From positions 283,859 through 347,858 of the forward strand of contig NZ_FPBM01000005.1 in assembly GCF_900116715.1 (NCBI RefSeq): DNA of 64,000 nt, in the 5' to 3' direction. Below, piece by piece: positions 30,169 to 38,427 of this stretch. Both the position numbers and the translations under genes were made by a program. The DNA comes from Polaromonas sp. YR568. GTDB lineage: Bacteria; Pseudomonadota; Gammaproteobacteria; Burkholderiales; Burkholderiaceae_C. Numbering within the stretch: position 1 is the first letter of the stretch; each line of letters starts with the position of its first letter. The notes under the pieces are model-generated. The model searched no databases. It saw nothing but the letters and a program-made list of their open reading frames with translations, and was not told where the DNA came from.

Positions 30169-31938
30169 TCAGGCCTGCAACAAGGTCGCCGGGTCCTCGC
30201 TGGCCAGCACCTGGTCGGCCCAGGCCTGCAGCTTGGAGGCGTCGGCCCGCAGGATCTGCTGCTTGACCGCCAGGATCTGCGACGGGTGCATGGAAAAGCT
30301 GCGGAGGCCCAGGCCCAGCAGCAGGCGCGTCATGGCGGTGTCACCGGCCATTTCGCCGCACACGCTCACGCCCTTGCCTTGCGCGTTGCACTCGGCAATC
30401 GTGTCGGCCACCAGGCGCAGCACGGCCGGGTGGCAGGGGTCGTACAGGTGTGACACCGCCTCGTCGGCGCGGTCAATTGCCAGCGTGTACTGGATCAAAT
30501 CGTTGGTGCCTATCGACAGGAAGTCGAAGTACTTCAAAAACAGCTTGAGCGTGAGCGCCGCCGCCGGGATTTCAATCATCGCGCCCAGCTGCACCGGGCC
30601 GTAGGGGATGCCCTGGTTGTCCAGCGTTACCCGCGCATGGTCGATCAGCGACATGGTCTGGCGGATCTCGCTGGCGTGCGCCAGCATGGGCACCAGCATG
30701 TTGACCTGGCCGTGCGCCGCCGCGCGCAGGATGGCGCGCAGCTGCGTGAGGAACATAGGCGGGTCCGCCAGGCTCCAGCGGATGGCGCGCAGCCCCAGCG
30801 CGGGGTTGAGCTGGCCGTCCTGTGCGCGGCCGGCGAGCTTGTCCAGCGGCTTGTCGGAGCCTATGTCCACCGTGCGTATCGTCACCGGCAGGCCGTGCAT
30901 GCCTTCAATCGCCTTGCGGTAGGCCTGGTACTGCTCTTCCTCGTCGGGCAGCTTGCCGGTGCGGCCCATAAAGAGGAATTCGCTGCGGAACAGCCCCACG
31001 CCGACAGCGCCGGCCGCCACGGCGCCCGCGGTGTCTTCGGGCATTTCGATATTGGCCAACAGCTCGACGCGCTGCCCGTCTATCGTGAGCGAAGGCGTGT
31101 TCTTCAGGCGGTTCAGCCGCTGGCGCTCGAGCTCGCCCTGGCGCTGCTTGAAGCCGTACTCGGCCAGGATGATGGGCGAGGGGTCGACGATCAGGAGGCC
31201 CGCATCGCCGTCGATGATGACCCAGTCGTCCTGCTTGATCAGCTGGCTGGCGCTGCGCGCGCCCACCACGGCCGGGATGTCCATGCTGCGCGCCACGATG
31301 GCGGTGTGCGAGGTCTTGCCGCCCACATCGGTGGCAAAGCCGGCAAAGAGGCTCTGCTTGAACTGCAGCATGTCGGCCGGCGAAATATCGTGCGCCACCA
31401 GCACCAGCGGCACATCGGTGGTGTCGTCCAGCAGCAGATCCTGCTCAGACAGCTTGCGGCCGGCGCCGGCCTGGCCCGCGGGCTGCACCGGCGAGGCCAC
31501 GCCCTTCATGTGCCGCAGGATGCGCTCGACCACCTGCTCCAGATCGGCCTTGCGCTCGCGCAGGTACTCGTCTTCCATGTCGTCGAACTGGCGCGCAATG
31601 ATTTCGTATTGCGTGGTCAGCGCCCATTCGGCGTTGTAGTGACGGTCGGTGATCCAGTGCTTGACGCCGCTGATGAGCTGCTCGTCCTGCAGCAGCATCA
31701 GGTGCACGTCCAGCAGCGCGCCCAGCTCATGCGGCGCGTCTTTGGGCAGGTCTTGCTGCAGGCGCGTGATCTCTTCAACCACTGCATTGCGCGACACCCT
31801 CACCCGCGTGATCTCGTCCGCCGTTCGGGCGTCGTCAATGAAATAGTGCGCCACATCGGCGCGGCTGGACGCCACCAGCACGGCACGGCCGATCGCAATC
31901 CCGCGAGAGACAGCCAGGCCGTGGACAGAGAAAGTCAC
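30169..31938 (-). CDS. ptsI: Phosphoenolpyruvate-protein phosphotransferase (PTS enzyme I)
   Basis: 589 residues. Phospho-accepting His211 in GGKTSHTAIVARS, PEP-binding barrel motifs LFRSEFLFMGR, IRTVDIGSDKPL, SIGTNDLIQYTLAIDR and the catalytic Cys in GKGVSVCGEMAGD are all present. It transfers phosphate from PEP to HPr. The start overlaps the HPr stop by four bases. There is no sugar-specific EIIB/EIIC here, so the system probably signals carbon/nitrogen or energy state and does not import sugar, as in many Betaproteobacteria. Confidence 0.96.
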   Translation of the reverse strand: MTFSVHGLAVSRGIAIGRAVLVASSRADVAHYFIDDARTADEITRVRVSRNAVVEEITRLQQDLPKDAPHELGALLDVHLMLLQDEQLISGVKHWITDRHYNAEWALTTQYEIIARQFDDMEDEYLRERKADLEQVVERILRHMKGVASPVQPAGQAGAGRKLSEQDLLLDDTTDVPLVLVAHDISPADMLQFKQSLFAGFATDVGGKTSHTAIVARSMDIPAVVGARSASQLIKQDDWVIIDGDAGLLIVDPSPIILAEYGFKQRQGELERQRLNRLKNTPSLTIDGQRVELLANIEMPEDTAGAVAAGAVGVGLFRSEFLFMGRTGKLPDEEEQYQAYRKAIEGMHGLPVTIRTVDIGSDKPLDKLAGRAQDGQLNPALGLRAIRWSLADPPMFLTQLRAILRAAAHGQVNMLVPMLAHASEIRQTMSLIDHARVTLDNQGIPYGPVQLGAMIEIPAAALTLKLFLKYFDFLSIGTNDLIQYTLAIDRADEAVSHLYDPCHPAVLRLVADTIAECNAQGKGVSVCGEMAGDTAMTRLLLGLGLRSFSMHPSQILAVKQQILRADASKLQAWADQVLASEDPATLLQA

Positions 31939-32204
31939 TCGCCCTCTCCAAACTTGTCGGCGATCAAGGCGAGGATGGCGTCCATCGCTGCCTGCTCGTC
32001 ATTGCCGTTGGTTTCCACCTCGACATTGCTGCCCAGGCCGGCGGCCAGCATCATCACGCCCATGATGCTTTTGGCATTGACGCGGCGCTCGCCCTTGCTC
32101 ATGAAGACCTCGCAGCCAAAGCTGCCCGCGAGTTTGGTGAGCTTGGCGGAGGCGCGGGCGTGCAGGCCCAGCTTATTGCTGATGGTCGTGCTGGTCTTGA
32201 TCAT
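31935..32204 (-). CDS. ptsH: Phosphocarrier protein HPr
   Basis: 89 residues. The active His15 is in NKLGLHARASAKL and the regulatory Ser46 in NAKSIMGVMMLAA. It passes phosphate from enzyme I to EIIA. The presence of Ser46 in the right setting would allow HPr kinase control, but no hprK is in the window. The start lies 32 bases inside the preceding EIIA gene. Confidence 0.95.
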   Translation of the reverse strand: MIKTSTTISNKLGLHARASAKLTKLAGSFGCEVFMSKGERRVNAKSIMGVMMLAAGLGSNVEVETNGNDEQAAMDAILALIADKFGEGE

Positions 32205-32616
32205 GATTTCTGCGTACCTGGTTTTGCGGCGCCGTGATGGCCACCTGCATCACACCCTGCGTAGCGCCTATGAGCGCGCGCGCCACCAGCGCATCGAGCG
32301 ACTCGTGGCGGTAAGACACGGTGCGCAGCAGCATGGGCAGGTTGATGCCGGTAATGAGTTTGGAATGAACGCCGTCGACCAGCTTTTGCGCCACATTGCA
32401 GGGCGTGGCGCCGAAGACGTCGGCCAGCACCAGCGCATGCGAGGTGCCCAGTTGCGCCAGCATGATGCGGGCCTGCGCCAGGGTTTCCTCGGGCGGCATA
32501 TTGGGCTGCACATCGAGCGCGGCCACGCCGGGGGCGTTGTCGGGGAACACATGCAACACGCATTGGCGCAAGGCGGAGGCCAAAGGGGCGTGGGCGATGA
32601 TAAAAATGCCGTTCAT
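32173..32616 (-). CDS. Mannose-family PTS EIIA component
   Basis: 147 residues. The EIIA-Man fold is recognised by GIFIIAHAPLASAL (phospho-His9), VLADVFGATPCNVAQKL and ITGINLPMLLRTV. It accepts phosphate from HPr. No EIIB, EIIC or EIID genes follow, so it is presumably a regulatory output domain. The last about 15 residues (RRNHDQDQHDHQQ, rich in His, Asp and Gln) are encoded by DNA shared with the start of ptsH in another frame. The start overlaps the MFS gene stop (ATGA). Confidence 0.9.
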   Translation of the reverse strand: MNGIFIIAHAPLASALRQCVLHVFPDNAPGVAALDVQPNMPPEETLAQARIMLAQLGTSHALVLADVFGATPCNVAQKLVDGVHSKLITGINLPMLLRTVSYRHESLDALVARALIGATQGVMQVAITAPQNQVRRNHDQDQHDHQQ

Positions 32617-33917
32617 GGGTTTGGGGGTTCAGGTGAATTATCGGCGCGGACACTGAGGAAATACCCATATGAGGCGATACAACAACACAAAAACACCCCC
32701 ATGGCCGCCTGAAAGCGCGCCACCTGGGCCAGGCCCAGGGCCTCAAACACATCAATCAGGAGGCCAATACCCCACTGCACGGTGAACACGCCGGCAAAAA
32801 TCATGAGGTTGTAAGCCGACAGCGCCCGGCCCGCCAGCGAAGGCTTGAAGGCCATGCCCACCGCAGGTTGCGCCAGCCCCATCACGCTGCAACCCATGCA
32901 AAACAGCGCCCAGCCCAACCAGCCGGTTGAGCTCCCCAGGGCGATGTTGAGCGCCAGCATCACCAGGCTGAAAGGCACGCCCCAGGTGATCAGCCGCGTG
33001 GCGTGCCAGCCCTGCCGCGCCAGCCAGGGGTTGACCATGCCCCAGCTCCAGAAAGTCACCAGCATGCTGGCGTTGATATAAAAGAGGCCGGTGGCCGCCT
33101 CCAGCGGTGTGTAGCCCGCGACCCGGATCATCCACGGACCGGCCCACAAGGTCTGCACCGCGACCAGGCCGCCGTAGTTGAAGAAGGCCAGCGGCGTCAT
33201 CTTGCGGAAATAGCGGCTGCGCCAAATGGGCGCGTAGCCGGCGTCTGTCGCAGTGGTTGTAGTTGCGGGTGCGGTTGGCTCATTCTTTTTGTGGAGCTGC
33301 CAGGTGGGCACGACCCAGGCCAGCGCCGCCATCGACAACAGAATCATCGCGGCCAATATCCAGAACAGCGGCCGCCAGCCCGTCAAAGGCATCAGCCACT
33401 GAACCGGCAAGGTCGAGGCCAGCATGCCCAGCGAGCCGGTCATCAGCATCCACGAATTGGCGCGCAACACGGTGGCCGGCTCATACCAGCGGCGATACCC
33501 GGTCAGCGGCGCCATCAAACAAGCGCTGACGCCCATGCCCACCAGCACACGCGAGACCAGCAGCCACGCAAAGCTGGTGGCCAGCGAAAACGCCAGGCAG
33601 CCCAGCACCGCCAGCGCGAGGAAGCAGAGGATCACGCGCTTGGGGCCATGGCGGTCCAGCCAGGTGCCCAGCGGTAGCTGCGTGGCGGCAAAGCCCAGAA
33701 AGTAGCCGCCCGCCAGCAGGCCGAGGTCACGCGCATGCAGCGAGAAATCCTGCGTCAGCACAGGCGCCAGCGTGGCCGTGATGGCCCGCACCAGCGCCGA
33801 GCAGAAGTACGCAGCCGCAAAGGCCAGGAACACAATCGCGCCGGTCTTGGCGTCCAGCCGGCCCGGCTCGATACTGGCTTGTGGAGAGTTGGGCAAGGAC
33901 GCGTCTGCGGTGGTCAT
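32613..33917 (-). CDS. MFS transporter, PTS-linked
   Basis: 434 residues with twelve hydrophobic spans and the MFS loop GTWLDRHGPKRVILC between spans 2 and 3. A long central loop (LHKKNEPTAPATTTTATDAG) separates the halves. The stop overlaps the EIIA start by four bases, so a transporter is co-translated with three PTS regulatory proteins. Substrate not recognisable; organic acid or sugar uptake is possible. The overlap makes functional coupling likely, though this is inference. Confidence 0.82.
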   Translation of the reverse strand: MTTADASLPNSPQASIEPGRLDAKTGAIVFLAFAAAYFCSALVRAITATLAPVLTQDFSLHARDLGLLAGGYFLGFAATQLPLGTWLDRHGPKRVILCFLALAVLGCLAFSLATSFAWLLVSRVLVGMGVSACLMAPLTGYRRWYEPATVLRANSWMLMTGSLGMLASTLPVQWLMPLTGWRPLFWILAAMILLSMAALAWVVPTWQLHKKNEPTAPATTTTATDAGYAPIWRSRYFRKMTPLAFFNYGGLVAVQTLWAGPWMIRVAGYTPLEAATGLFYINASMLVTFWSWGMVNPWLARQGWHATRLITWGVPFSLVMLALNIALGSSTGWLGWALFCMGCSVMGLAQPAVGMAFKPSLAGRALSAYNLMIFAGVFTVQWGIGLLIDVFEALGLAQVARFQAAMGVFLCCCIASYGYFLSVRADNSPEPPNP

Positions 33918-33932
33918 GAAAGGGCTGCGCTT

Positions 33933-34481
33933 TTATTCAAACTTGAGGCTGGAGAAAAACGTTTCGGCCGCCTCGGGTGCGATGCGCGGCGAATACATCA
34001 CCACCTGAAACACCTGCGAGCCCTGCGCAAAGTAGGCAGCCTGCCCGCTGACCGGTTTGCCGTCAGGCCCCTGCCCTTCGGCCTTGACCAGCGAAACGGG
34101 CGGCAGCGCGGCGGCGCCCGGGAGTTTGAGCGGTGACACCTGCGGCGCGGCGCCCGCCTTCATATTGGCCAGCGTGAGGCTTTGCCACTGCGCGAGCACG
34201 GGCGCCACTTTCGCCGCATCACCGATATCCGCCACAGCAACCGCGAACGTCGCACCACCCGCATCACAACCCAGCATGGACAGCGTGGTCGCCGGCCCGC
34301 CCAGCGGTACGATTTTTTGCGCCTTGTCGGGCTTGCAGGGCAGCAGCAGCGCCAGGCGCGTGCCTTCGGGCCGCACTTCGCGCCAGTTCAGCGCGGGGCT
34401 GCAGGCCGCGAGCAGGGCAATGAATAAAACCGGTGCGGTCAGCCGCAGCGGTGGACGGGCAGCGTCCCAAATCGTAAGCAT
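33933..34481 (-). CDS. Hypothetical lipoprotein
   Basis: 182 residues from the ATG at 34481. A lipoprotein signal with lipobox LLAAC (Cys about 26) leads to a domain with WREVRPEGTRLALLLPCKP near its start and a C-terminal QVFQVVMYSPRIAPEAAETF segment, a pattern seen in many uncharacterised Burkholderiales lipoproteins. Two cysteines in LPCKP and LGCDAGG could pair. It follows about 15 bases after nothing obvious and precedes the MFS gene on the same strand, so it may head that operon. No function assigned. Confidence 0.72.
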   Translation of the reverse strand: MLTIWDAARPPLRLTAPVLFIALLAACSPALNWREVRPEGTRLALLLPCKPDKAQKIVPLGGPATTLSMLGCDAGGATFAVAVADIGDAAKVAPVLAQWQSLTLANMKAGAAPQVSPLKLPGAAALPPVSLVKAEGQGPDGKPVSGQAAYFAQGSQVFQVVMYSPRIAPEAAETFFSSLKFE

Positions 34482-34544
34482 GCCTTGGACTTTACGCGAT
34501 TCATGCACCAGCTTCAGGCCCGGCACCGCAGCTTGGCCGGTTTT

Positions 34545-34561
34545 CGCACCGCTTTGGCGCA
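34545..34561. promoter_or_regulatory. NtrC-site-like palindrome, copy 1
   Basis: CGCACCGCTTTGGCGCA has the GCAC...(T)TGG.GC symmetry of NtrC binding sites. The enclosing 20 bases (34542-34561, TTTCGCACCGCTTTGGCGCA) recur exactly at 37121-37140. It lies between two divergent genes, about 60 bases upstream of the secreted-protein gene at 34622. Confidence 0.45.
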
Positions 34562-34621
34562 CTTCGCAGGGGCCAGCCGGCGTCCGCGTCCGGACCGGGC
34601 CCTTGCTTGGTAAGCTTGGCG

Positions 34622-35209
34622 ATGATGTATTTCAAAGCACACCTCTTCATGGCGGCCATGCTGCTATGTGCCGCAAGCCCTGTCTGGGCTCTGGAGCTGC
34701 AGAATCAAAACTTCAGCGACGATGAAATTTTCTCGGCGGTCGTAGCACGGTTTAAAAAGCCGCTTCTGCACCGGTTCAACCCTGCAGCTACAGGTGAGCC
34801 AAAACCTTTGCTGGTGCTGGGCCCGGCGCTGAAATTCGGCGCAAAAATCAAGTCCCAGACATTTACCCACTTGACGCAGCAAGAGCTGGTGGCGGAGCAG
34901 CATGCGGTTTTCATACTGGTAGACAATGCGCGCCCGGACCTTGAGCGCAGCGCACTCTACGTGAACTACGACATCCCGAGCAATGCGTCTTTTGGCGTGT
35001 TGAAGGTCTACCCAAAGGATGGCGTGCTGGTGGCTGAAACACATGACAGCTACCGGTCTTCCTCAGGCGCAAGAGCCACCTACGGCAAGCTGTACAAGGG
35101 CGTGGCCTGCAGGGACAACACCGAAATGGCCTGGCGCTGGAACTACTACACACGCAACGGCTCCAGCGGGCGTTGCCCTGAAACGGTGTTTACTGAATTC
35201 ACGGACTAG
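34622..35209 (+). CDS. Secreted hypothetical protein
   Basis: 195 residues (ATG 34622 or 34625). Signal peptide with cleavage near SPVWA. The mature part of about 170 residues is mixed alpha/beta with two cysteines late (VACRDNT, GRCPETV) that could form a disulphide. No family recognised. The heparinase II/III-like gene starts 46 bases downstream, so the two may be co-transcribed. An NtrC-like box precedes it. Codon use looks like the neighbours. Confidence 0.65.
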   Translation: MMYFKAHLFMAAMLLCAASPVWALELQNQNFSDDEIFSAVVARFKKPLLHRFNPAATGEPKPLLVLGPALKFGAKIKSQTFTHLTQQELVAEQHAVFILVDNARPDLERSALYVNYDIPSNASFGVLKVYPKDGVLVAETHDSYRSSSGARATYGKLYKGVACRDNTEMAWRWNYYTRNGSSGRCPETVFTEFTD

Positions 35210-35255
35210 CCAAACCTCCATTAACCCGGCGACTCACAACTGCAGGACAAAAAGG

Positions 35256-37085
35256 ATGCCTTTTAACCGCCGTGATTTTCTTGCAGCGATGCTTCCAGCC
35301 ACAGCCCAGTTGACGGGGTGCGGGAGCATGCAGGCGGTTACCGCATCATCCCCGGCGGTTCAGGCTCGCCAGGTTCGCCCTTTACTGCTTGCAAGCGAAG
35401 CCGATTGGTCTTCCCTGCCCGACCGACGCAAAGCCGACCCTGATCTTGACCGTTTCACCGCAGCCCTGCTGGCACGCGCCCGCAGTGACATCGCCCTGGC
35501 TCCGCTGGAGCACAAACTCGAAGACGGCCGACTGCTCGGTGTTTCGCGCGAATTTATTCGCCGAAGCCTGCAGTGGGCTTTTGCTTACCGGGTGACAAAG
35601 GAGCGGGGTTTTCTGGACCGCGCCCGGCAGGAAATGCTCGCCGTCGCCGCATTCAGTGACTGGCATCCAGATACCTACCTGGACCTCGCTGAGATGACCA
35701 CCGGTATGGCCATTTCCTACAACTGGCTTTTGAATGACCTGCCGGCCGACGACCGTGCCACCCTGCGCGCCGCGATTGTCAACAAAGGCATCGCCCAGGC
35801 GCGCAATGGCCACATCACCTTCAGGTCCACCAACAACTGGAACCAGGTTTGCATCGGCAGCATGGTCCTGGGAGCGCTGGCCGTGCAGGAAGACGAACCC
35901 GCGCTTGCAGCCGACCTTCTCGCGGCGGCGCGTCAAGGCGTCTTTATCGGGCTGAGGGCTTACCGCCCGGATGGGGTCTACCCGGAGGGGCCGGCCTACT
36001 GGAGCTATGGCACCAGCTACACAGTGCTGCTGGCCGCCGCACTGCGCGGCAACAAGAGCGGCGACAAGGACGGCGACAAAGACAGCGACTGGGGCTTGCT
36101 GGACGCGCCCGGATTCAAGCGCAGCGCCGAGTTCTATGCACACGCCATCGGCCCGTCCGGAAAGTATTTCGATTTTGCCGACAGCATCGAAGGGCAGGAA
36201 CTGCCATGCGCCATCGTCTACCTGGCCCGTGAGCTGGATCAGCCCGCGCTGTTGACGGCCAAGCGCCAGATGATCCGCAACAGGCAGGGCTTGTCTGACC
36301 GCTTCGCGCCGCTCTCGGTGTTGTGGTGGCCCACAAAAACCGGTGGAACCGTCGCGCCTACAAGTTTCTCGGGTCAGGGCGCGCAGCCACTCGCCATCTG
36401 GCGTTCATCATGGTCTGACCCCAACGCGTGGTGGTTCGCCATCAAAGCGGGCGGCGCGGCACACAGCCATGCGCACATGGATGCGGGCAGTTTTGTGCTC
36501 GACGTGGATGGCTTGCGATGGGCCAAGGACCTCGGCATGCAGGACTACAGCAGCCTGGAAACACGCGGCATAGACCTGTGGAACATGAAGCCGGATTCGT
36601 CACGCTGGCAGGTCTTCAGGCTGTCGGCCGAAGCACACAACACACTGACGCTGTACGGTCAGCCACACAGCGTCCGCGGCATGGCCACGCTGCGCATGGT
36701 TGACGAGCGCGAGGCCTTGATAGACCTGACCGCCGCGCTGTTACCCGGCCAAGTCACGCAAGCTACCCGCCGCGCCCGTTTCCTCGGTGACGCGGTGCAA
36801 CTCGACGACGAGCTTCTCGGCGCCCGCCCTGACAGCACAGTCCGCTGGGCAATGGCGACCGAGGCCGAGGTCAGGCTGGAGGGCACTACCGCCTTTCTGA
36901 CGCAAAAGGGCAAGCGCCTGATAGTGCAGTTTGAAGGGAGCGGAATCCAGCTGGACGTGCTCGATATCTCCACGCCCCGCCAGGACTTCGATCACCCGAA
37001 TCCCAACGTTCGCCAGTTGGTGGTGTCCGGAAAGCCCGGGGCGGACGGCAGCTGGAAACTTGGGGCGCGCTTTTCGCGGGGCTAG
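35256..37085 (+). CDS. Heparinase II/III-family polysaccharide lyase, Tat/lipoprotein signal
   Basis: 609 residues from the ATG at 35256 (AAAAAGG upstream). The N-terminus has a twin-arginine motif (NRRDFLAAM) and a lipobox (LTGC, about 24), so export by Tat and lipid anchoring is possible. An alpha/alpha toroid (NNWNQVCIGSMVLGALA, YPEGPAYWSYGTSY) is followed by a beta-sandwich with AAHSHAHMDAGSFVLDVDG and AEAHNTLTLYG, the His/Asp motifs of the heparinase II/III C-terminal domain. Expected to cleave uronic-acid-containing glycans by beta-elimination. No sugar-binding SusD-like or transporter genes adjoin it. Confidence 0.85.
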   Translation: MPFNRRDFLAAMLPATAQLTGCGSMQAVTASSPAVQARQVRPLLLASEADWSSLPDRRKADPDLDRFTAALLARARSDIALAPLEHKLEDGRLLGVSREFIRRSLQWAFAYRVTKERGFLDRARQEMLAVAAFSDWHPDTYLDLAEMTTGMAISYNWLLNDLPADDRATLRAAIVNKGIAQARNGHITFRSTNNWNQVCIGSMVLGALAVQEDEPALAADLLAAARQGVFIGLRAYRPDGVYPEGPAYWSYGTSYTVLLAAALRGNKSGDKDGDKDSDWGLLDAPGFKRSAEFYAHAIGPSGKYFDFADSIEGQELPCAIVYLARELDQPALLTAKRQMIRNRQGLSDRFAPLSVLWWPTKTGGTVAPTSFSGQGAQPLAIWRSSWSDPNAWWFAIKAGGAAHSHAHMDAGSFVLDVDGLRWAKDLGMQDYSSLETRGIDLWNMKPDSSRWQVFRLSAEAHNTLTLYGQPHSVRGMATLRMVDEREALIDLTAALLPGQVTQATRRARFLGDAVQLDDELLGARPDSTVRWAMATEAEVRLEGTTAFLTQKGKRLIVQFEGSGIQLDVLDISTPRQDFDHPNPNVRQLVVSGKPGADGSWKLGARFSRG

Positions 37086-37123
37086 GGCCGGTTGATCGCC
37101 CTTGAGCGGCGATACCTTTGTTT

Positions 37124-37140
37124 CGCACCGCTTTGGCGCA
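37124..37140. promoter_or_regulatory. NtrC-site-like palindrome, copy 2
   Basis: Same 17-base palindrome as at 34545-34561. It is centred about 63 bases before the start point predicted from the sigma-54 promoter at 37169-37184, a position from which an NtrC-type activator could work. Confidence 0.5.
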
Positions 37141-37168
37141 TGCCGCAGGCGCAGGCCCGCACCAAGCT

Positions 37169-37184
37169 GGGCACGCGGCTTGCT
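37169..37184 (+). promoter_or_regulatory. Sigma-54 promoter before the histidine kinase
   Basis: GGGCACGCGGCTTGCT differs from the sigma-54 consensus TGGCACG-N4-TTGCW only at the first base; GG (37170-37171) and GC (37182-37183) are separated by exactly ten bases. Transcription would begin near 37195. Confidence 0.65.
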
Positions 37185-37185
37185 A

Positions 37186-38427
37186 ATGCAGTGCATGTTT
37201 GAAGACATCGCGATACCCGTTATCCCGGTCATGCCGATCGCGCCCCTGCCAGCCCCCGCGCCCACCCACCTGCCGGGCGCCGGCCAGGCCGTGTGGCGCG
37301 ACCGGCTGTCGCAGCTGCTCGAGTCCACCGGTGAAGGCATTTTCGGCATCGACATGGACGGCCGCTGCACCTTTATCAACCGGGCCGGCGCCGAGCAGCT
37401 GGGCTATGCCCCTGCCGACGTGCTGGGCCACAACATGCATGAGCTGGCCCACCACTCCCATGCCGGCGGCGCGCATTACCCCGAGCACCTCTGCCCCATC
37501 TTCAACGCCTTTCGCAAGGCCCTGCCCTGCCGCATTGACACCGAACTGTTCTGGCGCAAAGACGGCAGTGCGTTTGCCGTTGAATATTCGTCGCACCCCA
37601 TCGTCGAAGGCGGTGTGGTGCAGGGCGCGGTGGTCACCTTTGTTGATATCTCGGCGCGCCGCCAGGCGGAAGACGCACTGCGCCAGGCACATGCGGTGCT
37701 GGAGCAGCGCGTGAGCGAACGCACGCAGGCGCTGTCGGAGGCATTGCAACACCTGCGCGAACTCACCGCCTACACCCACACCGTGCGCGAAGAAGAGCGC
37801 ACCCGCATCGCACGCGAAGTGCACGACGAGCTGGGCAGCCTGCTGGTGGCGCTGAAGATGGACGTGGGCTGGCTGGACAAACGCCTGGGCGAGCAACAGC
37901 AACGCGAGCCCGTCGCGGCGCAAGCCATGCGCGAGACCATGCGCTGCAAGTGCCAGAACATGGGCCGGCTGATTGAAAGCGCGGTCGACAACGTGGGCCG
38001 CATCATCACAGACCTGCGCCCCAGCATCCTGGACCATCAGGGCCTGTGGGCCGCGCTGGACTGGCAGGCGCATGAGTTCGTGCAATCCGCCGAGCTGGCG
38101 CTGGACTGGCAGATGGACGTGGCCGATGCCGCGCCACTGCCTGAGCCCTCGGCGATTGCCGTGTTTCGCATCTTCCAGGAGATGCTGAGCAATGTGGGCC
38201 GGCATGCGGCGGCCAGCCGCGTGGCCATCACCATCCAGGCCACCGCCGATCACATCAGCATCGCCGTGCAAGACAACGGCCGCGGCGCCGAAGCCGCCGC
38301 CTTTGAAGCGGCCAACGCCTACGGTGTGATGGGCATGCGCGAACGCGCACGGCATCTGGGCGGCAGCCTGGAGATCAGCAGCCAGGTCGGCCACGGCTCC
38401 TTGTTTCATCTGCGCATCCAGCTATGA
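37186..38427 (+). CDS. Soluble PAS-domain histidine kinase (NarX/DegS type)
   Basis: 413 residues from ATG 37186. If the sigma-54 promoter just upstream is used, translation must start later, at ATG 37195 or 37231; neither removes a domain. There is no transmembrane segment. A PAS domain (about 38-160; STGEGIFGIDMDGRCTFINR) contains a His/Cys-rich stretch (ELAHHSHAGGAHYPEHLCPI). Then come a coiled coil, a HisKA_3 helix with His213 in RTRIAREVHDELGSLL, and a HATPase domain (VGRHAAASRVAI, DNGRG). Its stop overlaps the response-regulator start. Placed before the cyanate-type transporter, it is the likely sensor for that system; the signal is unknown. Confidence 0.88.
   Translation: MQCMFEDIAIPVIPVMPIAPLPAPAPTHLPGAGQAVWRDRLSQLLESTGEGIFGIDMDGRCTFINRAGAEQLGYAPADVLGHNMHELAHHSHAGGAHYPEHLCPIFNAFRKALPCRIDTELFWRKDGSAFAVEYSSHPIVEGGVVQGAVVTFVDISARRQAEDALRQAHAVLEQRVSERTQALSEALQHLRELTAYTHTVREEERTRIAREVHDELGSLLVALKMDVGWLDKRLGEQQQREPVAAQAMRETMRCKCQNMGRLIESAVDNVGRIITDLRPSILDHQGLWAALDWQAHEFVQSAELALDWQMDVADAAPLPEPSAIAVFRIFQEMLSNVGRHAAASRVAITIQATADHISIAVQDNGRGAEAAAFEAANAYGVMGMRERARHLGGSLEISSQVGHGSLFHLRIQL

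Noticed and set aside
30637..32712. Long plus-strand open frame opposite ptsI-ptsH-EIIA
   Set aside because: Antisense shadow of high-GC genes; sequence is His/Gln/Arg-rich without domain pattern, while the minus strand codes clear PTS proteins.
34592..34607. Possible sigma-54 promoter before the secreted-protein gene
   Set aside because: GG and GC are separated by eleven bases, not ten, so it is not counted as a promoter although the NtrC-like box upstream is suggestive.
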